53,223 nt of DNA from Opitutaceae bacterium (GTDB taxonomy: Bacteria > Verrucomicrobiota > Verrucomicrobiia > Opitutales > Opitutaceae). The stretch spans positions 1 to 53,223 of the forward strand of contig JANQKV010000012.1 in assembly GCA_028280945.1 (NCBI GenBank), given 5' to 3'. A program made the position numbers and the translations under genes. The notes below the pieces were generated by a model. The model was not told the origin of the DNA. It made no database searches and worked only from the letters and a program-made list of their open reading frames with translations. Positions 17,483 through 25,574 of this stretch are shown one piece after another. Within the stretch, counting starts at the first letter, position 1. Each line of letters begins with the position of its first letter.

Positions 17483-18286
17483 CTACCGGGGCAGGAACGG
17501 GATCAGTCGGTGAAAAACGTCCCAAGCCACCCATAAACTCGGGTAAAGGGCGAAGGTCGACCACCAGAAGCTCGTGATTCGCAGGAGGACTCCGTTGAAG
17601 AGATGGAAGAGCAGACCCAGGCCGGCGAAGATGAAGAACCCTATCTCCGGCAAAAGCAGGCTCAGGGGAATACCCCATTCGATGGCCACCAACAGACGTC
17701 CCCCCATTATCCTGCGCGCGGGGACAGCGAACCGGCGGCGAAGCAGGGCGTGTCCGTAAATTTCGTTTTTGCTCAGCAGGTCGAGGAAAGATCCGTCGCG
17801 CCAACTCGGATGGCTGGCTTTGATCCACCCGGACTTGAGGTAGGAGAGCACCAATTGACCGGCGAGGAACAGGCAGGTTGCGGTTGCAACACCGGGATCC
17901 TGGGGAGCCAGGGATTGAAGCAGCAAAGCGACCAGCGTGATCAGCGCGAGTTGGTCGCCCCCTTCAAATCCATAGGGTTGCCGCAGCGCCGGATACCAAG
18001 TGGTTGCCACCAGGAGCAGCAGCAGCCCCGGGCGGATTAGCGAATCCAGCGGCACGATGAGCAGCGCAACCCCACCCAGGACACGCACAGCGAGCAGACC
18101 GGCCAGGAGCGGAAAAAACGACGCCCGGGTTTCATCCGACTGAGCCCGTGTCGTGGTGCCGGTCATCGCGCCCAGAAGAAAGCTCGGGCGGTAGTAGAGC
18201 CGCAACGAGAGCAACTCCAACGCACTGACGGTTGCGCCGGCGATGACCACGGTCTGCACCCATGACACTGTTTCGAACACGGTCAT
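17483..18286 (-). CDS. HTTM-like integral membrane protein
   Basis: The start at 18286 (MTVFETVSWVQT) overlaps the upstream stop by ATGA. The 267-residue protein has about six hydrophobic segments and the look of the HTTM domain shared by vitamin K-dependent carboxylases and SdpB-type proteins: LRLYYRPSFLLG, a conserved YLKSGWIKASHPSWRDGSF loop, then ALLRRRFAVP and FHLFNGVLLRITSFWW. Such proteins come with a small single-helix partner, which here is the preceding gene. In Bacillus the SdpA/SdpB pair is needed to mature a peptide toxin. The chemical role here is unknown; a membrane-bound maturation or immunity step is inference. Confidence 0.7.
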   Translation of the reverse strand: MTVFETVSWVQTVVIAGATVSALELLSLRLYYRPSFLLGAMTGTTTRAQSDETRASFFPLLAGLLAVRVLGGVALLIVPLDSLIRPGLLLLLVATTWYPALRQPYGFEGGDQLALITLVALLLQSLAPQDPGVATATCLFLAGQLVLSYLKSGWIKASHPSWRDGSFLDLLSKNEIYGHALLRRRFAVPARRIMGGRLLVAIEWGIPLSLLLPEIGFFIFAGLGLLFHLFNGVLLRITSFWWSTFALYPSLWVAWDVFHRLIPFLPR

Positions 18287-18789
18287 TGCGAGATCGGATG
18301 GGAGTTCGAAAGAAACAACAGACGTCGATCCCGTGACTGGTTGTTGGCGAACAGGAAGTAACCGAACTGAATGGCCGATGCGCCGTCCGGAATGGATTGT
18401 TCGCGGGCTAGGCGGAGGCAAATCCGATAGGGCAGTGAAGCCTCTACATCCGGCGTTTTCTGCAATCGTAGCTGGATGATCTTGAGTGCGACATCCAGAT
18501 ACGCCTTTTCGACGCGCCGGACGGGAACCCAAAGCAGCGGAATTTCCCGGCCCCGTCGGGCTACCTTCATCGAACGCCAGGAGGACAGTTTCCCATTTTC
18601 GTCGTGGTAGCGCACGCGCAGGTCATAGTTCAAGACGGCGTAGTTTGACGAAAACAAGGCCCAGTTTGGCAGCAGGCCAAACATCGGAAAGTCCCGCAAA
18701 AGTCGCGGTTGCCATCCAGGTGGACACTGCTTCCACGCTGACAGGATGAACCACCCGCCGAGCAGCCCGGTAAGCAACTCCGAAACCAT
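18283..18789 (-). CDS. Small membrane-anchored partner of the HTTM protein (DUF5819/SdpA-like)
   Basis: I start at MVSELLTGLLGGWFILSAWK (18789), which opens with a probable membrane segment. The 168-residue protein then has FPMFGLLPNWALFSSNY followed by LRVRYHDENGKLSSW, resembling the W-x-F-F and VRY-x-D-x-x-G pattern of the small proteins that accompany HTTM genes. Strong identification is not possible by eye. ATGA overlap with the HTTM gene and a 13-base gap to the S41 gene put it in the right block of the RiPP cluster. It probably forms a complex with the HTTM protein. Confidence 0.55.
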   Translation of the reverse strand: MVSELLTGLLGGWFILSAWKQCPPGWQPRLLRDFPMFGLLPNWALFSSNYAVLNYDLRVRYHDENGKLSSWRSMKVARRGREIPLLWVPVRRVEKAYLDVALKIIQLRLQKTPDVEASLPYRICLRLAREQSIPDGASAIQFGYFLFANNQSRDRRLLFLSNSHPISQ

Positions 18790-18802
18790 GGCGCTCGACG
18801 CT

Positions 18803-20113
18803 CTACGGTCGCTTGGTGGTGGCAAGATCGAAAAGTGCTCGCAGGTCGCCGTCCTCAACCGGTCCGTCGATCAGAATGTCGGGCACCAAGCCTGCGCCCA
18901 CTCCACAACTCCATGCCGGGATTCCTTCCAGTACCCCCGTGGCGAGACGAAAGAGGACGCCTGTGCGGGGCAGGAGAACGGCACCGGGCTGGACCAAACG
19001 GGTTGCTCCGGCCGTAACCGCCCCGGCCAACATCGCTCCGAACTGCCGTTTTAACGTCCAGGCTAAAAGCTCGGCGTCGCTCGCCGTGCGCCCGTCGATC
19101 AAAACGATCACCGGAAAAGGCAGTCGTTTGGCCGAGTCGGGAAACGGCGAAGCTGGTTTGGGTGGAGTGGTCGGGAAGCTCTGCCGCAGAAGCTGGTTGG
19201 CCAGGCCGATGCGAAGATTCATTTCATACGGTGGGCGATGACGAGCGATTTGACTCAGCGTGTGTCCCACGCGCAGTGCGATATGAATGGGTTGCGCCTG
19301 CGAAACTGAGAATGAAGCGCGCACGGCGGCCCAGAATTCCACGCCTGGAAACAGGCGATTGAGGACCTCAATGGTGCTCATCAAGTCTCCCCCGGGGTTG
19401 CCGCGAAGATCGAGGACGAATCTGTTGCACTGATCCAGGTCCATTGGATTGAGAAACCGGCGCAGACCGGCGAGCGCCGAGCGTTCCATGGTCGGAAGTG
19501 CGCAAATACCGAGGTTACCTGCAGAGATGCGGAAGCTGGGCGTTGGCTTGATGTCACGGGCGGCTGGATTGACCAACTCCAGGCTTATCTGGACGCCCAT
19601 GGTTATGTCCCGAAGACGTTGCTCGCTGCGGTCGTAACCAGGTCGAACTACGCGATTCTTTCCGTTGGGGTGATCCCAAACGGTATCAGTCCATTGGGCA
19701 AAAAGGAGTTGGGTGAAGACCGGGCCGGTGTGGACATCCGGCCACTTTGCTTGCCAAGTTTGGTATCCGCGAAATGCCTTCGGTGAAGTCAACTCTACTG
19801 CCTGTTTCCTGAGGTCCCGACGCCACTCGGCCCAGTGTGTCGCCGGATCCAATCCAACTTCCTCGGCCATGCGCCAACCCGGATATGCCGTAGTCAGCAA
19901 CTCCTCGAGAAATTCCAAATCTGCCAAGAAGTCATCCCGCTTCACCTGGCTTATCTCTCGAGCTTGGCGATAATCGGCCAGCGGGCGGTTAAACGATTTT
20001 TCGGTCCACGGTTTGCGGTAGGGCTCCGCACTTAGAAAATCGTCCGCCATCGAAGGAGCAAGGAGCCGGAGTTCGGCCAAGCCTTCCCGGAGATGATCAG
20101 CCGGCAATTTCAT
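18803..20113 (-). CDS. S41 family peptidase-like protein, apparently cytoplasmic
   Basis: I start at MKLPADHLREGLAELR (20113); no signal peptide or PDZ domain is evident. The 436-residue protein has the S41 core: FVLDLRGNPGGDL (about residue 239) and VIVLIDGRTASDAELLAW (about 335), where the serine in TAS would be the nucleophile. The usual TxGK lysine is replaced (VTAGATRLVQ), as in some tricorn/S41B-like members, so it either uses another base or is not a classical Ser-Lys protease. It is the first gene of the right block. It may trim or proofread the modified peptide; this is inference. Confidence 0.72.
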   Translation of the reverse strand: MKLPADHLREGLAELRLLAPSMADDFLSAEPYRKPWTEKSFNRPLADYRQAREISQVKRDDFLADLEFLEELLTTAYPGWRMAEEVGLDPATHWAEWRRDLRKQAVELTSPKAFRGYQTWQAKWPDVHTGPVFTQLLFAQWTDTVWDHPNGKNRVVRPGYDRSEQRLRDITMGVQISLELVNPAARDIKPTPSFRISAGNLGICALPTMERSALAGLRRFLNPMDLDQCNRFVLDLRGNPGGDLMSTIEVLNRLFPGVEFWAAVRASFSVSQAQPIHIALRVGHTLSQIARHRPPYEMNLRIGLANQLLRQSFPTTPPKPASPFPDSAKRLPFPVIVLIDGRTASDAELLAWTLKRQFGAMLAGAVTAGATRLVQPGAVLLPRTGVLFRLATGVLEGIPAWSCGVGAGLVPDILIDGPVEDGDLRALFDLATTKRP

Positions 20114-20187
20114 CGTCGGCCCATACCACGGACGACTGGAGAGTTTCGTCGAGGCTTTTTCCAAACCCTGTGGTTTTGCCTATCTTT

Positions 20188-20275
20188 GTTTCGAAATGAG
20201 TCCGGATCTGGCGCCCTTTCTTCATGAATCGGTTCGAGGACGGTCCGGCTAGGAGCCCCAACTCTTGAATTTTGG
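20188..20275 (+). repeat. Dispersed intergenic repeat, copy A (module 1)
   Basis: The segment reads GTTTCGAAATGAGTCCGG, a short variable part, then TGAATCGGTTCGAGGACGGT and a run ending in GAGCCCCAACT. The same order of blocks occurs at 23151-23225, at 43447-43525 and, in decayed form, at 23435-23500. The gap 20114-20399 holds nothing else that I can recognise except a likely promoter region for the S41 gene. Confidence 0.65.
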
Positions 20276-20399
20276 ATTTTCGATTCTCGAATTTCGATTG
20301 TTGGCCGAAGAGGGGGGCTACAGGGTCTACACCAAAAAGTGGGGGATTGATGCGGAGAGGCATTTTTAGGGAGGGAGGTTAACCGCAGTGAGCGATGAC

Positions 20400-20551
20400 G
20401 CGCAGGTCGTTGGTTATGGGTTACCTCAACGATAACCGAACGCTTGCCGTGGACGCAGCGAAGCGTGTTACTCTGAGGCATCGGCACATTGCTGATATCT
20501 ATCATCATCGGGGGCATGCTGGCCTAATAACCGCATGTCCCCATCTTTTGA
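20400..20551 (-). mobile_element. Remnant of the ISL3-like element end
   Basis: About 150 bases match the element end at 640-791, in the same orientation. The near-identical part includes ATTGCTGATATCTATCATCA and CTAATAACCGCATGTCCCCA. It still encodes the transposase N-terminus (MPPMMIDISNVPMPQS, then VEVTHNQRPAR) before homology stops. Copies at both ends of the lanthipeptide cluster suggest past mobility. Confidence 0.8.
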
Positions 20552-20985
20552 GGCACAGCCATAAGCTGGAGCGGGCGCTGCGCAGCAGTGATCCTGCATA
20601 GCGGGACGAGCCGTAGGCGAAGCCAATCCCGTTGGTCGCCCCATCTCTGACATTTTCGATTTTCGAATTCAGATTTTGGATTGGGAAGCAGGGCGTGGGA
20701 ATTGAGGGATGAGTTCCGAGCATGCAGTGCGACATCAGACACCCGCGACGGAGTCCGCCGAAGCTTTGGTGGAGGATCTGGAAGTCGGGACCAAGCTGAT
20801 ACCGTTCGACAATGCGCCGGGGGATGACATGCTGGTCATGGAGACCTCGCTTCGCCCTCGTCAGCTCGAGATTCAAGACCAGCGAAGAAGGGAGCATACT
20901 AAATGCTGGTGCGACGTAACTAAGGTGGCATATCGTAAACCTGCTGTCATCGTATGATTTAAGAGAAAAGAGAGCGGAGCACTTT
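20552..20985. other. Gene-free stretch with repeat modules
   Basis: No gene is evident. Modules that recur near 43535-43680 are present: one around 20575-20650 (GCCAATCCCGTTGGTCGCCC) and one around 20709-20745 (TTCCGAGCATGCAGTGCGAC). Short A/T-rich tracts (TTTTCGATTTTCGAATTC) lie between them. The last 50 bases should hold the promoter and a purine-rich leader of the gene at 20986. Confidence 0.5.
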
Positions 20986-23151
20986 ATGAAAAGAATCGCG
21001 CACCTCACTGCAGGCGGACTGCTGACTCTTTTTGTGGCGTCTGCCATTGCTGAAACCCCGAATCTCGTGCCGGAAAAACCGGTGGCCTCACCTCATTACT
21101 GGTGCACGTGGTATGCCCAGAATTATTGGATTGAACGTGGTGGTGAGATCTCGGATCTCGCGGAGATCACCAATCCGGCGGCCCGGGAGGAAATGACCTA
21201 CCACAACCTCTTCAACCCAGAGGATGGCTGGGCGAGCACCTATTTACCACGTGGACGCGAAGACTACATTTTTCTCATCGACCATGGATGGCAGTCGAAG
21301 GCGGAGGACGAGTTCGTGGGTGGGGGGATAATGTTCTTCAACTCTGTTGCTGATGAACGGGACTTTCCGCCTTACAAGGAATTGAGTCCGCCGAAGCGGT
21401 TGAAAAAATTCAATGAAGAGATCCAAGCCAAGGGCTGGGGTTCGTTGGGGCTCTGGTTCCGCGGGAATGTTGAAGAGCAAGATGTTCGCAAGTTTGTCGA
21501 ATGGTCCAAATACGCCGGGATCACCTATTGGAAAGTTGATGGGGGTGACATAAGCAAGTTTTTCACCTTCAACGCAAAAGAAGAAATTTATCCGGAGTTG
21601 ATCGTCGAATACGCGACTCCTGCGGGGAACCTCAATCCAAACTGGAGCTTGGATTTGCCTTCTTATCCGTCGCCATATGTGCCGGGCGGCAGGCTGAATT
21701 TGAGTGTGCTCCGGGTTTTGCAAAACTCGGATGTGTTCAGAACCTATGATTCTCCTCCGCTTTTGATGACGTCGGTAAGCGTGCGTCGCTTGCATGATAT
21801 CCTACGTCAGACGCAGCAACAGCCCGGATATCGTTCGCTGATCAACATCCAAGACGATTGCAACGCCGCGATCGGACTCGGTGTTTTGGTGGCCTCGAAA
21901 CGCCATCCGAACATGGGAGAGCGCCTTTTGGATGGCAAAGACCTGCACCACCAGCTTTCAGGCCCGCGCATGATGCAGAAACGTATCAATGAAGCGGAAC
22001 GTCTAGGCCGTTGGTCGCGGATTGCGCCTGCCTTCTCGGCAGGTGAGGGCACCTACCTTTCTTCGGATGATGAATTAGTGGATCGTTGCGTGTTCACGAA
22101 GTGGGATACCTGGAACCAGGCAACCTACGGAAAGACGGTAAGTCAAAGTGCCCCGGCCATCATGGCACGCAACATGCCGCTGCCTGAGGTGGAGTGTTCG
22201 GGCATTCGCCCATTCGTGTTTGCATCCACGTATCCAAACGGTCCAACGGGCATCGCCACAGAGGGGCGCGTTACTCCAGAAAACAAGTGGGTGGAGCCGC
22301 GTGCCAAAGTTTCCGTAAGGATAAAAGATGCGTCGCAGCCCATCGGCATCGCCGGGCGCTACGAACAACTGACACTGGAGTTTGCCGGTTCGCTGGAAAG
22401 CGTTCGACACATTTGGGCGCAGGATCTTCTGGCGGATCGCTCTGTCGATATTAGAGAAAAGGTCACCATCCTGGGCAACACCCTTACGCTTTCTGGGAGC
22501 CTGATCGATCAGATCGGAACCTCCGCGGGTGACGAAGGCGACATTTCCGTTCCGGGCATGGTCCTGCAGCTGGAGGGCAAAAACCTGCCGCTTGCAGGGG
22601 CTGATTTTACCCCGGTTACAGCACCGATTACCCAGGTCGAGAATATTGAACTCGACGTCGCCACATATGCCGACGGCTTTTTCGGAGAGGCTCAGCTCGA
22701 AAAAGATCCCTTCGGCTATCGTGTCACCGCCGGTGAGCAGCAAGTGGTGCTGAAAAAGTTGGATGAAGTCATCAACTCCGGAACGTTTTCAGTTTCCTGG
22801 AAGATGAAGCCTGCAGACGCAAGTGCTACGAATAATGGTTTCCTGGTTCTCAGTAGCGACGCCTATGCTGATGCCGCACTTTTTTCCGGTAGCTGGTCCG
22901 AAGATAAAGAAAAAATACACATCTTCGAAAGCCGCCCGCGGTGGACGAGTTGGAGTGCAAAAGCGATTGCTGGCCGTCAGAAGGAGCTACACTTCCAGCT
23001 CGACGTCGACATCGATTTGCGCACCGCGGTTCTAACGGTAAATGGAGAGAGATTTGAGCACGCGTTCACGGAAAGCTTCGTAAGCATCGCCTACATTGGT
23101 TTTGGCGTGACGGAGGCTTCGAGCGTGTTCTCCAAACCCGTGATTAAGTAG
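20986..23151 (+). CDS. Secreted glycoside hydrolase-like protein (alpha-galactosidase superfamily look)
   Basis: This 721-residue protein has a clear Sec signal (HLTAGGLLTLFVASAIAETP). The N-terminal half looks like a TIM-barrel glycosidase of the GH27/GH36-type superfamily: LGLWFRGN, then YAGITYWKVDGGD, where the K-x-D in WKVDGG sits where the nucleophile lies in that superfamily. A beta-sandwich follows, and a C-terminal LamG/jelly-roll-like part (SVSWKMKPAD, VLTVNGERF). I cannot assign a GH family with certainty. The neighbouring sigma/FecR/TonB receptor genes support a polysaccharide-degrading role outside the cytoplasm. Base composition is more A/T-rich than in the lanthipeptide cluster. 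Confidence 0.6.
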   Translation: MKRIAHLTAGGLLTLFVASAIAETPNLVPEKPVASPHYWCTWYAQNYWIERGGEISDLAEITNPAAREEMTYHNLFNPEDGWASTYLPRGREDYIFLIDHGWQSKAEDEFVGGGIMFFNSVADERDFPPYKELSPPKRLKKFNEEIQAKGWGSLGLWFRGNVEEQDVRKFVEWSKYAGITYWKVDGGDISKFFTFNAKEEIYPELIVEYATPAGNLNPNWSLDLPSYPSPYVPGGRLNLSVLRVLQNSDVFRTYDSPPLLMTSVSVRRLHDILRQTQQQPGYRSLINIQDDCNAAIGLGVLVASKRHPNMGERLLDGKDLHHQLSGPRMMQKRINEAERLGRWSRIAPAFSAGEGTYLSSDDELVDRCVFTKWDTWNQATYGKTVSQSAPAIMARNMPLPEVECSGIRPFVFASTYPNGPTGIATEGRVTPENKWVEPRAKVSVRIKDASQPIGIAGRYEQLTLEFAGSLESVRHIWAQDLLADRSVDIREKVTILGNTLTLSGSLIDQIGTSAGDEGDISVPGMVLQLEGKNLPLAGADFTPVTAPITQVENIELDVATYADGFFGEAQLEKDPFGYRVTAGEQQVVLKKLDEVINSGTFSVSWKMKPADASATNNGFLVLSSDAYADAALFSGSWSEDKEKIHIFESRPRWTSWSAKAIAGRQKELHFQLDVDIDLRTAVLTVNGERFEHAFTESFVSIAYIGFGVTEASSVFSKPVIK

Positions 23152-23225
23152 TTCGAAATCAGTCCGGTGAGGGGCCCGTTCTGCGTGAATTCGTTCGAGG
23201 ACGGTCCGACTTGGTGCCCCATCTC
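23151..23225 (+). repeat. Dispersed intergenic repeat, copy B (module 1)
   Basis: GTTCGAAATCAGTCCGGT opens the copy, followed by CCGTTCTGCGTGAAT, TCGTTCGAGGACGGTCCGAC and a final GTGCCCCAT. It begins at the stop codon of the preceding glycosidase-like gene. The first 18 bases are identical to copy D at 43447. Confidence 0.7.
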
Positions 23226-23434
23226 TGATCCAGACCGATTTCGAACTTTCTGGAGCGAGAATCACGATCGGAAGTAACATCGATCATTCAGTACCCCACA
23301 CTTAGTTGGGAAATTGTGCGAGATTTGGTTTTAACAGTCTGTCCGAGCTGAGAGTAATTTACTATCACTCCATTGGTAATCCTCTTCTAATTGGGGCAGC
23401 TCATCTTTGCGATCACAAAGCCAAACACATTCTT

Positions 23435-23500
23435 GAAGTTGGTGCCCAAAGGGGACCGATTCGCATGAATTGGCTCGAAAATAGTCCGAAAGAGATCCCA
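23435..23500 (+). repeat. Dispersed intergenic repeat, copy C (decayed)
   Basis: TGGTGCCCAAAGGGGACC, TTCGCATGAATTGGCTCGAA and ATAGTCCGAAAGAGATCCCA follow the block order of module 1 with many changes. The rest of 23226-23670 has no gene; its last 100 bases are A-rich and should carry the sigma-factor promoter. Confidence 0.45.
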
Positions 23501-23670
23501 GGGTCTGGGCTGTCAGGTTCGAGCTGTAGTTATCTTACAGTTCGGGTTGGGCTGGTTCCGTTCCCGCGGTAGCCGAAAAAAAATTTCCAAAAAAATCCCC
23601 AAAGTCTTAGTCAGTTTTATCCTCGGCAGGCACTAATGGAGATTAAGGTGTTATAGATTCAGATGCGTTG

Positions 23671-24219
23671 ATGTCCTCGGAAGATCCCAAGCAAAGTGAA
23701 TGGTTTGCGGAGGAGCTGCAGCCCCACGAAGCATCGTTACGGGCGTGGCTGCGCTATCGCTTTTCCTCGTCCTTGGATGTGGATGACATTGTACAAGAAG
23801 CATTTATGGTGACACTTAAAGCCCGGACTGATGACAAACTCAGGTCTCCGAAGGCGTTTCTCTACGGAACAGCACGGAATCTGGCTTTGCGCTCGATGCA
23901 GACCCGCCGGGCTCGCGGGCTGGATAACTCATTACAAATCGACGACTGTGAACTTACGGACGAACAAGCCGACGTACACGATGCGGTTGTCCGTAACCAG
24001 GAGCTTCAGATCCTGACGAAAGCGATTCAAACCCTGCCTGATCGTTGCCGCCAGATCTTCACCTTGCGAAAAGTCTACGGCATGACGCAGCGAGAGATCG
24101 CCCAAAAGCTCGATATTTCGCCTCGCACCGTGAACGCGCAAATTACCATCGGCTTGCGCAAATGTATGGCATTTGTGGAGGATTATTGCCGAGAAAGCTC
24201 TTTTGATGAAACGAGATAA
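23671..24219 (+). CDS. ECF-type RNA polymerase sigma factor
   Basis: This 182-residue sigma-70 family protein has region 2 (WLRYRFSSSLDVDDIVQEAF and AFLYGTARNLALR) and region 4 with a helix-turn-helix (LRKVYGMTQREIAQKLDISP). A TTG lies one codon earlier, but the ATG is the likelier start. The FecR gene starts inside its last codons, so the two are translationally coupled. It resembles FecI-like factors that transcribe TonB receptor operons; here the obvious target is the receptor at 25575 and perhaps the glycosidases around it. Confidence 0.93.
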   Translation: MSSEDPKQSEWFAEELQPHEASLRAWLRYRFSSSLDVDDIVQEAFMVTLKARTDDKLRSPKAFLYGTARNLALRSMQTRRARGLDNSLQIDDCELTDEQADVHDAVVRNQELQILTKAIQTLPDRCRQIFTLRKVYGMTQREIAQKLDISPRTVNAQITIGLRKCMAFVEDYCRESSFDETR

Positions 24220-25270
24220 GTTTGATTCCAGCCGATCCCAGGAGGAACGAGTTCGCGACGCGGCCGCCGAATGGTTGGCGAAACGTGACCGTGGTTTCGC
24301 TTCCTCGGAACAGGATGCATTTTTCGAGTGGCTCGCCGAGGACCCAGCACACCGAAAAGCCTACGACAAGTGTCTGGCGTTTTGGGAAGAAATGAATGTG
24401 CTTGAGGATTGGCGACCACAGCACAGCGAGGAGCCAAATCCCGATTTGCTGGCAGTGGACGATCGCCCGAGTTTTGGGCGGAGCTTTGCGAAGGTCCTCG
24501 CGGTTGCCGCGGTCCTGACCATCGGCGCAATCCTCGCGCCCACGTGGATTCTTGATAGCGGAAACGATGCTCGCATGCTCGCCTACGGAGGCGCTGAAGG
24601 TTACGAGAACCACTTGTTGGACGACGGCTCAGTCGTTGAGCTCAATGTGGGGGCGGAGGCCTCCGTTCAATACAGCCGGAACGAACGCCTGATTTTCCTG
24701 CATGCGGGCGAAGTTCATTTCATGGTAGCGAAGGATAACAAGCGGCCGTTTGTGGTCAGGGCGGGAGATGCGTTGGTCCGAGCCACGGGAACGGCATTCA
24801 GCGTTTCGATGGAGGACGATGGTGTCGAAGTAATGGTCACAGAGGGGAAGGTCATGGTCGAAGCTTCCGGACTGGAAAACCCGGAGGAAGCGGTGAAACC
24901 GATGACGCTCTCGCGGGAATTGGTAGCGGGTGAGCTTTCCGTTATACCTGCGATCGCTAAAGTAGAAACCCTGTTGGTCGAAACGGTAACTTATGAGGAA
25001 ATTGATCGACGCCTCGGGTGGAAAAGCGAGGTGTTGGACTTCACCGATACTCCGCTCTACGAGGTCGCAGACCAACTCAATCGCCGCAACCGTACCAAGA
25101 TCAACATTCCGGGATCGGAATTGCGCGATCTGAAAATCACGGCGAAACTCCGTTCGGATAATCTGGATGGTTTTGTCGAGTTGCTGGACGTCACAATGAA
25201 CGTTCGAGCTGAACGCGACGGCCTGTTTCAGATCACGTTACGAGAGGGAGAGGGATACTCTCTCCGTTGA
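24206..25270 (+). CDS. FecR family anti-sigma/signal-transducing membrane protein
   Basis: This 354-residue protein starts at MKRDKFDSSRSQEE, overlapping the sigma gene by 14 bases. It has an N-terminal DUF4880 helical part (AAAEWLAKRDRGFASSEQ, then FFEWLAEDPAHRKAYDKC) that should hold the sigma factor in the cytoplasm. One membrane helix (VLAVAAVLTIGAILAPTW), a periplasmic FecR domain (LLDDGSVVELNVGAEASVQY to FVVRAGDALVRATGTAFSV) and a C-terminal STN-like DUF4974 part (LDFTDTPLYEVADQLNRR) follow. It relays occupancy of the TonB receptor to the sigma factor. Confidence 0.93.
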   Translation: MKRDKFDSSRSQEERVRDAAAEWLAKRDRGFASSEQDAFFEWLAEDPAHRKAYDKCLAFWEEMNVLEDWRPQHSEEPNPDLLAVDDRPSFGRSFAKVLAVAAVLTIGAILAPTWILDSGNDARMLAYGGAEGYENHLLDDGSVVELNVGAEASVQYSRNERLIFLHAGEVHFMVAKDNKRPFVVRAGDALVRATGTAFSVSMEDDGVEVMVTEGKVMVEASGLENPEEAVKPMTLSRELVAGELSVIPAIAKVETLLVETVTYEEIDRRLGWKSEVLDFTDTPLYEVADQLNRRNRTKINIPGSELRDLKITAKLRSDNLDGFVELLDVTMNVRAERDGLFQITLREGEGYSLR

Positions 25271-25502
25271 TAGGATGTGGGCGGTGGCGACATCCGGAAG
25301 AACTCGGCAATCGAGGATTTGAGTCGTTGTGGACGGCGCATCGACCGGACCATCGTCGAATCACCTGTTTAACGAGACACGGCGGGGGTTCCCTGCTCGT
25401 CGTAGAAATTGATTTACGATTTGGTTGGCCTATTCTTTCGGAAGTTTGCCCCAAAATTCCTCAGCCCCAATCAGATTAATCCTGTCATAGTTAGTTAAAA
25501 AA

Positions 25503-25549
25503 ACGGAGCGAAGTAACCAAGAGAGCAACACGTCGCTCTCATGCTCCGT
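25503..25549 (+). promoter_or_regulatory. Nested hairpin in the leader of the TonB receptor gene
   Basis: ACGGAGC at 25503-25509 pairs with GCTCCGT at 25543-25549. Inside it GAGAGC (25521-25526) pairs with GCTCTC (25535-25540) around AACACGTC. The element ends 25 bases before the receptor start. It may be an operator, a 5' UTR structure or an RNA stabiliser. The rest of the 304-base gap 25271-25574 shows nothing I recognise. Confidence 0.45.
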
Positions 25550-25574
25550 AAATCCCCACCAGATGTAACCAGAG

